Assembly: GCF_009866655.1 (NCBI RefSeq)
Contig: NZ_CP047420.1
Coordinates: 3,534,001-3,598,000 of the forward strand
Direction of reading: 5' to 3'
Length of the DNA: 64,000 nucleotides
Origin: Rathayibacter sp. VKM Ac-2804
Lineage (GTDB): Bacteria > Actinomycetota > Actinomycetes > Actinomycetales > Microbacteriaceae
The notes below the pieces were generated by a model. It saw nothing but the letters and a program-made list of their open reading frames with translations, had not been told where the DNA came from and searched no databases. Made by a program: the position numbers and the translations under genes. How positions within the stretch are numbered: position 1 is the stretch's first letter; the number at the start of each line of letters is the position of its first letter. Below, piece by piece: positions 15,179 through 24,075 of the stretch.

Positions 15179-17661
15179 GCGCGCAGCTCCAGCTCGGTCA
15201 CCAGCGGGACGTCCTCGAGCGAGGTGCCGAGGCGGATCGTGAACGCTCCGGCCTCGTACTCCCAGCCGTCGTTCCAGGTGGCGAGCAGGCGGGTCGGGAC
15301 GGTCACGGCGATCTGCGCGCTCGCGCCCGCCTCCAGCGTCGCGCTCTCGAAGCCGACCAGCCAGCGCACCGGGCGCTCGACGGCGGAGTCGCGGCGCTCG
15401 GCGTAGGCCTGCAGCACGACCTTGCCGGCGCGCTCGCCGGTGTTGACGACGTCGACGAGGAGTTCGACGTCCTCGCCGCCGCGGACGGGCTCGGGCGTCG
15501 AGACCGAGACGAGCTCGAACGAGGTGTAGCCGAGGCCGTGGCCGAAGACGTAGGCCGGCTCGACCTCGCTGCGCAGCCAGGCGCGGTAGCCGATGTGGAT
15601 GCCCTCGTCGTAGTGCAGCTCGCCGTCGGTCGGCAGCGTGGAGAGGACGGGGACGTCCTCGATCGCGACCGGCCAGGTGGTGGGCAGGCGTCCGCCGGGC
15701 TCGACGCGGCCGAGCAGGACGTCGGCGACCGCGTCGCCCATCTCCTGCCCGCCGAAGTAGCCGACCAGCACGGCCGCGACCTCGTCGCGCCACGGCAGCA
15801 GCACGGGGGCGCCAGCGTTGACGACCACGACGGTGCGCGGGTTGACGGCGGCCACGGCGCGCACCAGCGCGTCCTGCTGGCCGGGCAGGTCGAGCGAGCT
15901 GCGGTCGTAGCCCTCGGACTCGACCGCGGAATTCGTTCCGACCACCACCAGGGCGACGTCGGCGTCGCGGGCGAGCGCCACCGCCTCCGCGATCAGCTCG
16001 TCGGCGGGGGTGGCGTCGGGCTCGAGGCCGTAGGTGAAGCCGAGTGCGCCCTCGAGGTCGCCCTCGGCGTGCACGATGTCGTACTCGATCCGGATGTCGA
16101 CGGGCGTGCCCGCGGTGACGGTCAGCGGCGCGGAGACCGACGGCGGGGCGAGCAGCGCGGCGCCGAGGTCGGAGCCGACAGCGGCCAGCGTCTCCTCGAG
16201 GAAGAGCGCGCCGTCGACGTAGACGCGGGCGGTGCCGGCGACGGCGAAGCCCAGGCGGACGGTCGCGTCGGCGGCGGGGGTGAGGATCGTCGAGAACTCG
16301 ACGCGGGCCGAGGCGGCGATCGGCGCGGTGCCGCCGAACCAGACCAGCGAGGTGGCGCGGCGGTCCTCGACGAACAGCTCGGCGCCGTCCTCGGCGAGGA
16401 AGCGGACGCGCTGCCCGGGCTCGCCGGTGACGGGGTTGGTGATCGTCTCGAGGACGAGCGGGGCGACGCCGTCCTGCACGACCGCGCCGAGGGCGTAGTC
16501 GACGCGGGCGTGCGGCAGCGCGGCGCGGACGCCGTCGAGCGGAGTGACCACCTTCTCGGGGAGGACCGTCGCGGATCCGCCGCCCTGAGTGCGGGCCTCG
16601 CGGGCGTTGTGGCCGATGACGGCGACGGAGGTGAGCGCCGAGGCGTCCCAGGGCAGCTCGCCCTCGTTGCGCAGCAGCACGCTGCCGGCGGCGGCGGCCT
16701 CGCGGGCGAAGGCCCGGCCGTCCTCGACGAGGACCGGCTCGGCGACGGCGGGCTCGAAGCCCTCGAGCGCGCCGACGCGGGCGGCGAGGCGGAGGATGCG
16801 GCGGACCTTGCGGTCGACGACGGACTCCTCGATCGAGCCGTCCCGGACGGCGGCGACGAGCGCCGCGCCCCACGGGCCGTCGGGGCCGGGCATCACGAGG
16901 TCCTGCGCCGCGCGGGCGCTGTCGACGGTGCGGACCGCGGTCCAGTCGCTGATGACGACGCCGTCGAAGCCCCACTCGCTGTTCAGCGGGGTCTCGAGCA
17001 GGTCGCTCTCGGTGGCGGTGGTGCCGTTGATCGAGTTGTAGGAGCTCATGACGAGCCAGGCGCGGGTCTCGACGATCGCGCGCTCGAAGGCGAGCAGGTA
17101 GAGCTCGCGCAGCGCGCGGTCGCCGACGCGGACGTCGACGGTGAAGCGGTCGGTCTCGGAGTCGTTGGCGATGTAGTGCTTGGGAGTGGCGCCGACGCCG
17201 TTCTCCTGCACGCCGGCCACGTAGGCCGCGGCGAGATCGGCGGTGAGCACCGGGTCCTCGCTGAAGCCCTCGAAGTGGCGGCCGCCGAGGGGCGAGCGGT
17301 GCAGGTTGATGGTCGGGCCGAGGACGACGTCGACGTCCTTGCGGCGCGCCTCGACCGCGGCGGCGGCGCCGTAGCGGCGGGCGATCGAGCGGTCCCAGGA
17401 GGAGGAGAGGGCGGTTGCGGAGGGCAGGTTGAGCGAGGGCGAGCGCTCGTCCCAGACCTCGCCGCGGACGCCCGACGGGCCGTCCGAGACGAGCATGCGG
17501 CGCAGGCCGATCCTCTCGATCGGCCAGGTGGTCCAGAAGTCGCGGCCGGTGAGCAGCTGCACCTTCTCCTCGAGGTCGAGGCGCCCGATCAGCTCGGTGA
17601 GCAGGGCGTCGGCGTCGGGTCCTTCGGCCGGGATGCGGGGAGCAGTGGAGGTGTCGGTCAC
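15175..17661 (-). CDS. GH3 family beta-glycosidase with PA14 insert
   Basis: This 828-aa protein has the GH3 N-terminal barrel with KHYIANDSE (161-169) and the nucleophile Asp239 in VVISDW, then an alpha/beta sandwich. An insert of about 130 residues with FLAEDGAELFVEDRRATSLV and FAVAGTARVYVDGALF looks like a PA14 carbohydrate-binding domain, and the C-terminus (VVNTGERAGKVVLQAYAE) is a fibronectin III-like domain. It should cleave beta-glucosides or beta-xylosides from non-reducing ends in the cytoplasm. A palindrome matching the TetR-locus operators lies about 43 bp before the start, which suggests control by the regulator at 23453. Confidence 0.9.
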   Translation of the reverse strand: MTDTSTAPRIPAEGPDADALLTELIGRLDLEEKVQLLTGRDFWTTWPIERIGLRRMLVSDGPSGVRGEVWDERSPSLNLPSATALSSSWDRSIARRYGAAAAVEARRKDVDVVLGPTINLHRSPLGGRHFEGFSEDPVLTADLAAAYVAGVQENGVGATPKHYIANDSETDRFTVDVRVGDRALRELYLLAFERAIVETRAWLVMSSYNSINGTTATESDLLETPLNSEWGFDGVVISDWTAVRTVDSARAAQDLVMPGPDGPWGAALVAAVRDGSIEESVVDRKVRRILRLAARVGALEGFEPAVAEPVLVEDGRAFAREAAAAGSVLLRNEGELPWDASALTSVAVIGHNAREARTQGGGSATVLPEKVVTPLDGVRAALPHARVDYALGAVVQDGVAPLVLETITNPVTGEPGQRVRFLAEDGAELFVEDRRATSLVWFGGTAPIAASARVEFSTILTPAADATVRLGFAVAGTARVYVDGALFLEETLAAVGSDLGAALLAPPSVSAPLTVTAGTPVDIRIEYDIVHAEGDLEGALGFTYGLEPDATPADELIAEAVALARDADVALVVVGTNSAVESEGYDRSSLDLPGQQDALVRAVAAVNPRTVVVVNAGAPVLLPWRDEVAAVLVGYFGGQEMGDAVADVLLGRVEPGGRLPTTWPVAIEDVPVLSTLPTDGELHYDEGIHIGYRAWLRSEVEPAYVFGHGLGYTSFELVSVSTPEPVRGGEDVELLVDVVNTGERAGKVVLQAYAERRDSAVERPVRWLVGFESATLEAGASAQIAVTVPTRLLATWNDGWEYEAGAFTIRLGTSLEDVPLVTELELRA

Positions 17662-17703
17662 GGTGACTCTTTCTCTCTCGGGAGGCGACGTCGTCGTCCC
17701 TCA

Positions 17704-17724
17704 AAACCTAGCAGTAGTAAGTTT
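17704..17724 (-). promoter_or_regulatory. AAACCT-N9-AAGTTT palindrome, candidate TetR operator before GH3
   Basis: On the plus strand this reads AAACCT, nine bases, AAGTTT; on the coding strand it is AAACTT-N9-AGGTTT. The spacing and half-sites match three palindromes near the tetR/ABC divergent promoters (23229, 23259 and 23380). A TAGGTT hexamer inside it could be the -10 of the GH3 promoter, as at the tetR promoter. Confidence 0.6.
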
Positions 17725-17853
17725 CTGACGGTGCGCCCCGCCCCGGCCCCTTCCGCGAGATGCCACTTGAGTACGCGACACGCCGGGTGAGGCGTACCGA
17801 AGAGGCATCTCGCGGAGAGGGGACGGACGCGCAGCGCGTCCAGGGGGCGGGTG

Positions 17854-18708
17854 TCAGGGGTGGGCGGCCACGAAGGCGCGGCGCTCCTCGCGGCGGGTGG
17901 CCTGGCGGACCGGGTCGGCGACCGGGGCGGCCAGGAAGAGGCGCTGGGTGTAGGCGTGCTCCGGGCGGGAGGTGACCTGGTCGCCGTCGCCCCACTCCAC
18001 GATCTCGCCGTGGTACATCACGGCGACGCGGTGCGAGAGGTGCCGCACGACGGCGAGGTCGTGCGAGACGAAGAGGTACGCGACTCCGGTGCGCTCCTGG
18101 ATCTCGGTGAAGAGGTCGAGGACGCGCGCCTGGGTGGAGAGGTCCAGCGCCGAGACGGGCTCGTCGCAGACGATCAGCCGCGGCTCGAGGGCGAGCGCCC
18201 GGGCGATCGCGATCCGCTGGCGCTGACCGCCGGAGAACTCGCGCGGCAGGCGGTCGGCCGCGGACTGCGGCAGCCCGACCTGATCGAGCAGCTCGCGCAC
18301 CCGCTGGGAGGCGACCTTGGCGTCGACCTTCCGCACGGTGAGCGGCTCGACCAGGATCTGCTCGATCGTCAGCGACGGGTTGAGCGAGGTGTACGGGTCC
18401 TGGAAGACGACCTGGATCTCGGAGGAGAGCCCGCGGCGCTGGCGCCGGTCGAGGTGCGCGATGTCGCGCCCGTTGTAGAGGATCTCGCCGCCGGTGACCG
18501 GGGCGAGCCCCAGGACCGCGCGGCCGAGGGTGGTCTTGCCCGAGCCGGACTCGCCGACCAGGCCGACCGTCTCGCCGGGGCGGATGTCGAGCGAGACGCC
18601 CTTGAGCGCCTGGAACGGCTTGGCGCGGAAGCCCTTGCCCGGGTACTCGACGACGACGTCCTTGACGTCCAGCAGCAGCTCGGACGGTGCGGCGGGTGCG
18701 GCGCTCAT
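17854..18708 (-). CDS. Oligopeptide-type ABC transporter ATP-binding protein (DppF/OppF-like)
   Basis: This 284-aa ATPase has Walker [10 protein letters not shown], signature [15 protein letters not shown], Walker [13 protein letters not shown] and the H-loop FVSHDLAVV, plus the C-terminal oligopeptide-transporter region ([11 protein letters not shown]). It powers import together with the ATPase half of the fused protein upstream. The ATG overlaps the preceding stop (ATGA). It is the last gene of the importer operon; the 192-bp gap that follows holds the GH3 promoter region. Confidence 0.92.
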   Translation of the reverse strand: MSAAPAAPSELLLDVKDVVVEYPGKGFRAKPFQALKGVSLDIRPGETVGLVGESGSGKTTLGRAVLGLAPVTGGEILYNGRDIAHLDRRQRRGLSSEIQVVFQDPYTSLNPSLTIEQILVEPLTVRKVDAKVASQRVRELLDQVGLPQSAADRLPREFSGGQRQRIAIARALALEPRLIVCDEPVSALDLSTQARVLDLFTEIQERTGVAYLFVSHDLAVVRHLSHRVAVMYHGEIVEWGDGDQVTSRPEHAYTQRLFLAAPVADPVRQATRREERRAFVAAHP

Positions 18709-20597
18709 CGGCTCGACTCCTTCACGGCGGTGGTGGCGACGAGGGGTCCGCGGGCGGGCCCCTCCTCGAGGATCGCGTCGAACAGGGCGCGGGTGTAGGG
18801 GTGACGGGGGTCGGCGAAGATCGAGCGCACGGGCCCGGTCTCGACGATCCGGCCGTCGCGCATGACCGAGACGCGGTCGCACAGGTCGGCGACGACGCCG
18901 AAGTTGTGCGTGACGAGGATCATGCCCATGTTCAGCTCCGACTGCAGCTCGCGGAGCAGGTCGAGCACCTCGGCCTGCACCGTGACGTCGAGCGCGGTGG
19001 TCGGCTCGTCGGCGATCAGCAGGTCGGGGTCGCAGGAGACGGCGCCGGCGATCAGCACGCGCTGGGCCATGCCGCCGGAGACCTCGTGCGGGTAGGCGTC
19101 GAACGTGCGCTGCGGGTTGGGGATGCCGACCCGGGCGAGCAGGCCGAGCGCCCGCTCCTTCGCCGCCGCCTTCGAGAGGCCGAGGCAGATCCGCATCGGC
19201 TGCACGAGCTGCGTGCCGATGGTGAAGGAGGGGTCGAGGTTCGACATCGGCTCCTGCGGGATGTACGCGATGCGCTTGCCGCGGAGCTTGGTCATCTCCT
19301 TCTCCGACAGGTGCGCGAGGTCCTTGCCGTCGAAGACGATCGAGCCGCCGGTGATCCGGCCGCCCTCGGGCAGCAGGCGCAGCACCGACCAGGCGGTCTG
19401 CGTCTTGCCCGAGCCGGACTCGCCGATCAGGCCGTGGATCTCGCCGCGGCGGACCGCGAGGGACACGTCGTGCACCACGGTCTTGACCGAGCCGTCGTTC
19501 TGGCCGTAGCCGACCGAGAGGTTCGTGACGCGGAGGATCTCCTCGGCCACGTTCTTGTCGGTACCGGTCGCGCCGGCCTCCTCCTCGTGCACGACGGTCT
19601 TCGGCGCCGCGGCGTCCTCGTCGAGCATGGTCTGGATGCCGATCGTGGACAGGCTGGTCGGCACCGTCGCGGGGGCCGAGGCCGACTTGCGCTTCTTCGA
19701 GCGCTTGGCTCCGGAGGCGCTGCGCTCGAGCTCGTCGCGCATCGCGTTGCCCAGCAGGGTCAGCGCGATGGAGGTGAGCGCGATCGCGAGGCTCGGCCAG
19801 AGCATCAGGATCGGGGCGTTGAAGACGTTGGAGAAGCCGTCGTTGAGCATCGAGCCCCAGGTGGGGATCGACAGGTCGCCGAGGCCGAGGAACTCGAGTC
19901 CGGCCTGGATCGCGATGGCGATGCCGGCGACGAGCGAGGCCTGGATGATGACGGGAGCGCGGACGACGGTGAGGATGTGCCGGGCGATGATCCGGCCGTT
20001 GCTGAGGCCGGAGACCCGGGCCGCGTCGACGAAGAGCTCGCCGCGCACCGCGGTGACGGAGGCGTAGACCAGCCGGTGGAAGGCCGGCGAGAGCAGCACG
20101 CCGAAGATGGCCATCGAGAGCCACATCGAGGGGCCGATGACGGCGCGGGCCGCCAGCAGGACGACGAAGCCGGGCAGCGCCATCACGAGGCCGGAGGTCC
20201 AGGCCGAGACGGAGTCGAACCAGCCGCCGAAGTAGCCGGCCAGCAGTCCGCTGGTGACGCCGATGACGACGGCGACCGCGAGCGCGACCAGGGCGCCGGC
20301 GAGGCTGAACTGCGTGCCGAAGAGCAGTCGCGAGAGGACGTCGCGGCCCGCGCTGTCGGCGCCGAGCAGGTGCGCGGCGCCGGGCTCGGCGAGCACGTCC
20401 TGCAGCGAGGCGCGGTTCGGGTCGGCCGGGGCGAGCAGCGGCGCGAAGATCCCGGAGAGGACGACGATCGCGAGGAAGACGAGCGAGACGAGCCCGACCG
20501 GGTTGTGCAGCAGGCGGCGGAAGAGGTGCGTGCGGGCGGCGCGCTCCTCCACTCCGACCGACGGGGTGCTGGCGGGCAGCGGAGTCGTGGCGGTCAT
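18705..20597 (-). CDS. Fused ABC permease/ATP-binding protein (DppC-DppD type)
   Basis: This 630-aa protein joins two subunits. Residues 1-300 form a DppC-like permease (about six TM segments, EAA loop around [18 protein letters not shown]). After a charged linker ([13 protein letters not shown]), residues 360-630 form an ATPase with Walker [10 protein letters not shown], signature [14 protein letters not shown] and Walker [13 protein letters not shown]. This fusion occurs naturally in actinobacterial peptide/nickel-type importers. The reading frame is continuous, so it is not a sequencing artefact. It overlaps both neighbours by 4 nt. Glycosidase neighbours suggest oligosaccharides rather than peptides as cargo. 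Confidence 0.92.
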   Translation of the reverse strand: MTATTPLPASTPSVGVEERAARTHLFRRLLHNPVGLVSLVFLAIVVLSGIFAPLLAPADPNRASLQDVLAEPGAAHLLGADSAGRDVLSRLLFGTQFSLAGALVALAVAVVIGVTSGLLAGYFGGWFDSVSAWTSGLVMALPGFVVLLAARAVIGPSMWLSMAIFGVLLSPAFHRLVYASVTAVRGELFVDAARVSGLSNGRIIARHILTVVRAPVIIQASLVAGIAIAIQAGLEFLGLGDLSIPTWGSMLNDGFSNVFNAPILMLWPSLAIALTSIALTLLGNAMRDELERSASGAKRSKKRKSASAPATVPTSLSTIGIQTMLDEDAAAPKTVVHEEEAGATGTDKNVAEEILRVTNLSVGYGQNDGSVKTVVHDVSLAVRRGEIHGLIGESGSGKTQTAWSVLRLLPEGGRITGGSIVFDGKDLAHLSEKEMTKLRGKRIAYIPQEPMSNLDPSFTIGTQLVQPMRICLGLSKAAAKERALGLLARVGIPNPQRTFDAYPHEVSGGMAQRVLIAGAVSCDPDLLIADEPTTALDVTVQAEVLDLLRELQSELNMGMILVTHNFGVVADLCDRVSVMRDGRIVETGPVRSIFADPRHPYTRALFDAILEEGPARGPLVATTAVKESSR

Positions 20598-21535
20598 GAG
20601 AGTCGCACCTTCGGGTTGAGCCAGCCCTGGAGCAGGTCGATGAGCAGGTTGACGATGACGACGATGATCGCGGTGACGAGCACGAGGCCCATCACCAGCG
20701 GGATGTCGCCCTGGGTGGTCGCGGTGACCGCGACCTGGCCGAGACCGGGGATCGCGAAGATCTGCTCGACGATGACGGCGCCGCCGAGGAGGCCGATGAA
20801 CTGCACGGCGAGGACGGCGAGCGCGGGGCCGCCGGCGTTGCGCAGCACGTGCTGGAAGACGATCCGGTTCGCGGGCAGGCCGCGCGAGCGCAGGGTCCGC
20901 ACGTAGTCCTGGCGGAGCGCGTCGATGACGGAGCCGCGGACCTGCTGGGCGACACCGGCGATGCCGCCGATCGCGAGGGCGATGATCGGCAGGGTGACCG
21001 TGGCGATCCAGCCCGAGAACGAGTCGGTGAGGGTGACGTAGCCGGTCGGCTTGAACCAGCGGAGGTTGATCGCGAAGACGGTGACGAGGCCCAGCGCGAT
21101 CAGGAAGCCGGGGATCGCGAAGCCGAGGATCGACACCAGCTGCACGAGCTTGTCCGCCCAGCCCCGGCGGACCGCGGCCCAGACGCCGAGCACGACCGCG
21201 ACGATCGCGGAGATGATCGTGGCGCCGATCACCAGGGAGAGCGTGACGGTGACGCGGGTGGAGATGGCGGTGGTGACCGCCTGCCCGGTGAACCAGGAGC
21301 TGCCGAGGTCGCCGGTCACGGCGTGGCCGAGCCAGCCGAGGTACTGCGTCCAGATCGGCTGGTCGAGGCCGAGCTGCGCGGCCCGCTGGGCCACGGCCTC
21401 CGGCGTCGCGTTCTGCCCGAGGATGCGGCGGGCGATGTCGCCGCCGCCGAGATAGAGGAGTGCGTAGGCGACGACGGAGATCAGCACCACGAGGATGATC
21501 CCCGAGACGACGCGTCGCAGGATGAACCTGGTCAT
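20594..21535 (-). CDS. Oligopeptide-type ABC transporter permease (DppB-like)
   Basis: This 313-aa protein starts MTRFILRRVVSGIILVVLIS and has the usual TM1, a periplasmic-side loop and five more TM segments. The EAA motif region IDALRQDYVRTLRSRGLPAN is typical of DppB/OppB. It forms the membrane channel with the permease half of the next protein, whose ATG overlaps its stop. It begins 106 bp after the substrate-binding protein gene, beyond a strong hairpin. Confidence 0.92.
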   Translation of the reverse strand: MTRFILRRVVSGIILVVLISVVAYALLYLGGGDIARRILGQNATPEAVAQRAAQLGLDQPIWTQYLGWLGHAVTGDLGSSWFTGQAVTTAISTRVTVTLSLVIGATIISAIVAVVLGVWAAVRRGWADKLVQLVSILGFAIPGFLIALGLVTVFAINLRWFKPTGYVTLTDSFSGWIATVTLPIIALAIGGIAGVAQQVRGSVIDALRQDYVRTLRSRGLPANRIVFQHVLRNAGGPALAVLAVQFIGLLGGAVIVEQIFAIPGLGQVAVTATTQGDIPLVMGLVLVTAIIVVIVNLLIDLLQGWLNPKVRLS

Positions 21536-21603
21536 CAGTGGTCCTTCGAACGGAGGAGGGCGCGGGCCTGATCAGCGGATCGGTGACGCGCGGAGAAGAG
21601 GGA

Positions 21604-21633
21604 GCGGGGGCCGGCGTCGAAGCCGGCCCCCGC
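21604..21633 (-). terminator. 12-bp perfect hairpin between binding-protein and permease genes
   Basis: GCGGGGGCCGGC and GCCGGCCCCCGC flank a 6-nt loop, 8 nt after the binding-protein stop, with no T-tract. Such hairpins inside importer operons usually protect or partly terminate the mRNA, raising binding protein over membrane subunits. That role is inference. Confidence 0.7.
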
Positions 21634-21641
21634 GTTCCGGA

Positions 21642-23168
21642 TCAGGCCGGGGTGATGTTCCAGAGGTACGGGTAGGCGTTGCCCGTCTGGGTCTCGACCT
21701 TCGTGTTCGCGTCGGTCACGAAGCTCGACTGCTGGCGGTACCAGGGGGCGAACCAGGCGTTCTCGACCGTGTAGGCGTTGACGGCCTGGACGGCGGCGGC
21801 GTAGCCGGACTCGTCCGCGGTGCGGACGGCCTCGATCAGCGTCTCGAGCTCGGGGTCGGCGTTCTTGAAGGGGTTGAAGATCGCATTGGGGCTGAGCTCG
21901 AAGTTGATCAGGGCCCAATCGGGGTCCTGCTGCAGCGTGAGCCAGGTGGCGGCGTACTTCGGGGCGAGCACGTCGGCGATGAAGTTGTTGCCGGCGTCGG
22001 TGTAGGTGACGGTGATGCCGACCTCGGAGAGCTGCTGCTGGATCAGCGTGAAGGTCGAGGAGCCGACGAGCGAGCTCGAGGGCATGTTCAGCTCGAAGCC
22101 GTCCGGGTAGCCGGCCTCGGCGAGCAGCTCCTTGGCCTTCTCGGGGTCGTAGGGGTAGTCGTCGTCGAGCGACTCGTCGTAGCCCTCGGAGGAGGTCGGG
22201 AAGATCTGCGTGGTCGGGGTGCCGTAGCCCTGGCCGATGGCCGTCAGCAGCGACTCCTTGTCGAACGCGTAGTTGATGGCCTGGCGGACGCGGACGTCCT
22301 TCAGGGCCGGCGCGATGGTGCCGTCGCGGTCGAGCAGCAGCAGACCGGTCCAGTTGAGCTCGAAGGCGTTGACGGTGAAGCCCGACGCCTCGATCTCCTT
22401 GAGGTCGTTGTTGTCGACCGTGTTCGCCGCGTTGACCTGACCGCCCTTGATCGCGTTCACCAGAGCGGTGGAGTCGCTGTAGACGTTGATGTTCAGGTTG
22501 TCGTAGTGGACCGAGTCCTCGTCCCAGTAGCCGTCGCGCTTGGTGAAGGCGTAGGAGGTGCCGATCACGGTCTTCGACGCGTCGAGCTCGTAGGGGCCGG
22601 AGCCGACCGGGACGGTCTGGATGTCGGCGGACTCGAAGGCGGAGGGCGCCTCGACGAGGCCGGCGTTCTGGGTCAGGTAGAAGAGGAACGTCGGGTTGGC
22701 CTGCTTGAGGGTCACCGTGACGGTCGAGGCGTCGGTCGCGACGGCGTCGGCGAGGTCGGCCATCTTGTTCGTGTCGGGCGAGTTGCCGTCGCGGAAGCGG
22801 ATCAGGTTCTGCGCGACGGCGTCGGCGTCGAGCGTCGAGCCGTCGGAGAAGGTCACGCCGTCGCGGATCTTCAGGGTGAGGACCGTGTTGTCCTCGTTGT
22901 AGGTCCACTCCGACGCGAGGCCCTCGGTGATGGTGCCGTCGGGCTCGGCCCGCAGCACGCTGTCGTAGACGGCCTGCATGTACGGCGACTCGTTGGCCCA
23001 GTACGAGTCCGCCGCGGCGAACGTCGACAGGGTCTGGATCGCACCCAGCGTGAGCGTCTCGCTCGAGCCGCCGGAGGCGCCGCCGCCGGAGTCGGCCGCG
23101 CAGCTGGTCAGGCCGACCATCGTGGTGACGGCGATCGCAGCGGCCGCCAGCCTCTTCCATCGGAACAT
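21642..23168 (-). CDS. ABC transporter substrate-binding lipoprotein, family 5 (peptide/nickel/oligosaccharide type)
   Basis: This 508-aa protein begins MFRWKRLAAAAIAVTTMVGL followed by TSC, a lipobox with Cys23. The body is SBP family 5: WTYNEDNTVLTLKIRDGVTF, VRQAINYAFDKESLL and PDWALINFELSPN. It would sit outside the membrane and deliver ligand to the Dpp-like importer encoded downstream. I chose the ATG at 23168 because the signal peptide begins there; the frame continues to 23363 through the operator region. Some family-5 proteins bind plant oligosaccharides instead of peptides, which fits the glycosidase context. Two palindromic operators precede the gene. Confidence 0.92.
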   Translation of the reverse strand: MFRWKRLAAAAIAVTTMVGLTSCAADSGGGASGGSSETLTLGAIQTLSTFAAADSYWANESPYMQAVYDSVLRAEPDGTITEGLASEWTYNEDNTVLTLKIRDGVTFSDGSTLDADAVAQNLIRFRDGNSPDTNKMADLADAVATDASTVTVTLKQANPTFLFYLTQNAGLVEAPSAFESADIQTVPVGSGPYELDASKTVIGTSYAFTKRDGYWDEDSVHYDNLNINVYSDSTALVNAIKGGQVNAANTVDNNDLKEIEASGFTVNAFELNWTGLLLLDRDGTIAPALKDVRVRQAINYAFDKESLLTAIGQGYGTPTTQIFPTSSEGYDESLDDDYPYDPEKAKELLAEAGYPDGFELNMPSSSLVGSSTFTLIQQQLSEVGITVTYTDAGNNFIADVLAPKYAATWLTLQQDPDWALINFELSPNAIFNPFKNADPELETLIEAVRTADESGYAAAVQAVNAYTVENAWFAPWYRQQSSFVTDANTKVETQTGNAYPYLWNITPA

Positions 23169-23228
23169 CTTCGGTCTCCAGGTTCTCCCGGTTCTCCCAT
23201 GAACCGGTGCCGAGGAAGCTAACACGAA

Positions 23229-23249
23229 AAACAGATGACCCCTAGGTTT
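23229..23249 (-). promoter_or_regulatory. Palindrome AAACAG-N9-AGGTTT, operator candidate A
   Basis: The site is centred 30 bp (about three helical turns) from the next site and lies 61 bp before the binding-protein ATG. It is the most degenerate of the four copies in its left half. Confidence 0.55.
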
Positions 23250-23258
23250 TGGGAAGAA

Positions 23259-23279
23259 AAACTTCGGCCCGTTAGGTTT
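23259..23279 (-). promoter_or_regulatory. Palindrome AAACTT-N9-AGGTTT, operator candidate B
   Basis: This has the same 6-9-6 layout as the GH3 site and is its near mirror image. It lies in the AT-rich part of the divergent region, where the importer promoter is expected. Confidence 0.6.
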
Positions 23280-23370
23280 TCGTGATTTTCGTGACCGTTC
23301 ACATCCCGCGAGGCGCTTGGAACTGCACGCTGACGGGGAGCTTTCCGAAAGCCGACTCGGCACCAGGTTT

Positions 23371-23400
23371 TTGACTCGGAAACCTCTAGCGGCTAGGTTT
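23371..23400 (+). promoter_or_regulatory. tetR promoter overlapped by palindrome AAACCT-N9-AGGTTT (site C, 23380-23400)
   Basis: A -35 TTGACT (23371-23376) and a -10 TAGGTT (23394-23399) are 17 bp apart. The best-conserved palindrome of the set (perfect AAACCT/AGGTTT arms) covers the spacer and the -10, so a bound repressor would block RNA polymerase. This fits negative autoregulation of the TetR gene. Confidence 0.65.
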
Positions 23401-23452
23401 CTCGCACCGGAGGCTCCGTGCCCCCTCGCAACGATGCGCCTGGAGGCACTTC

Positions 23453-24073
23453 ATGGCACTCCCCACCTCTCCCCCGCGGCGACCGCGCGGGCAGTACGCC
23501 AAGACCGCCGCCCGGCGCGCCGAGATCGTGGCCGCGGGCCTGGAGGTCTTCTCGGCGAGCGGCTACCACGCCGCGTCGCTCCGCGAGATCGCCGAGAAGG
23601 TCGGGCTCAGCCAGGCCGGCGTGCTGCACCACTTCGCGAACAAGTGGGAGCTGCTCTCGGCGGTGCTCACCCTCCGCGACGACCACTCGATCGTCCGGGT
23701 GCCCAGCGGCGACGCCGTTCCCGGCATCGAGACGGTCCGCGCGCTGATCGACCTCGTCGCCTACAACACCGAGATCCCGGGGCTCGTCGAGCTGCAGTGC
23801 GTGCTCTCGGCGGAGGCGACCCACGCCGACCACCCGGCGCACGAGTACTTCGCGAACCGCTACCGCTTCATCGTCGACCTGTTCACCGGCGCGTTCGGCG
23901 ACATGCTGACCCGCGGGCAGCTCGTGCCGGGCGTCGATCCGCGCAGCGCCGCGATCCGCGTGATCGCGACCATGGACGGGCTGCAGGTGCAGTGGCTGCT
24001 GCAGCGCGACGCCCTCGACATGCAGGCCGAGTTCCGGCGCACCGTGCAGACCCTGACCACCGTGGAGGTGTGA
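23453..24073 (+). CDS. TetR family transcriptional regulator
   Basis: This 206-aa protein has the TetR DNA-binding domain at residues 15-65: RRAEIVAAGLEVFSASGYHA, then SLREIAEKVGLSQAGVLHHF and the KWELLSAVL helix. The C-terminal domain is the variable ligand pocket. GGAGG lies 6-10 nt before the ATG. It stands between the divergent importer operon and the glycosidase and nucleoside-hydrolase genes that follow in the same operon. A sugar or oligosaccharide inducer is likely but not shown. Confidence 0.9.
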   Translation: MALPTSPPRRPRGQYAKTAARRAEIVAAGLEVFSASGYHAASLREIAEKVGLSQAGVLHHFANKWELLSAVLTLRDDHSIVRVPSGDAVPGIETVRALIDLVAYNTEIPGLVELQCVLSAEATHADHPAHEYFANRYRFIVDLFTGAFGDMLTRGQLVPGVDPRSAAIRVIATMDGLQVQWLLQRDALDMQAEFRRTVQTLTTVEV

Positions 24074-24075
24074 CC

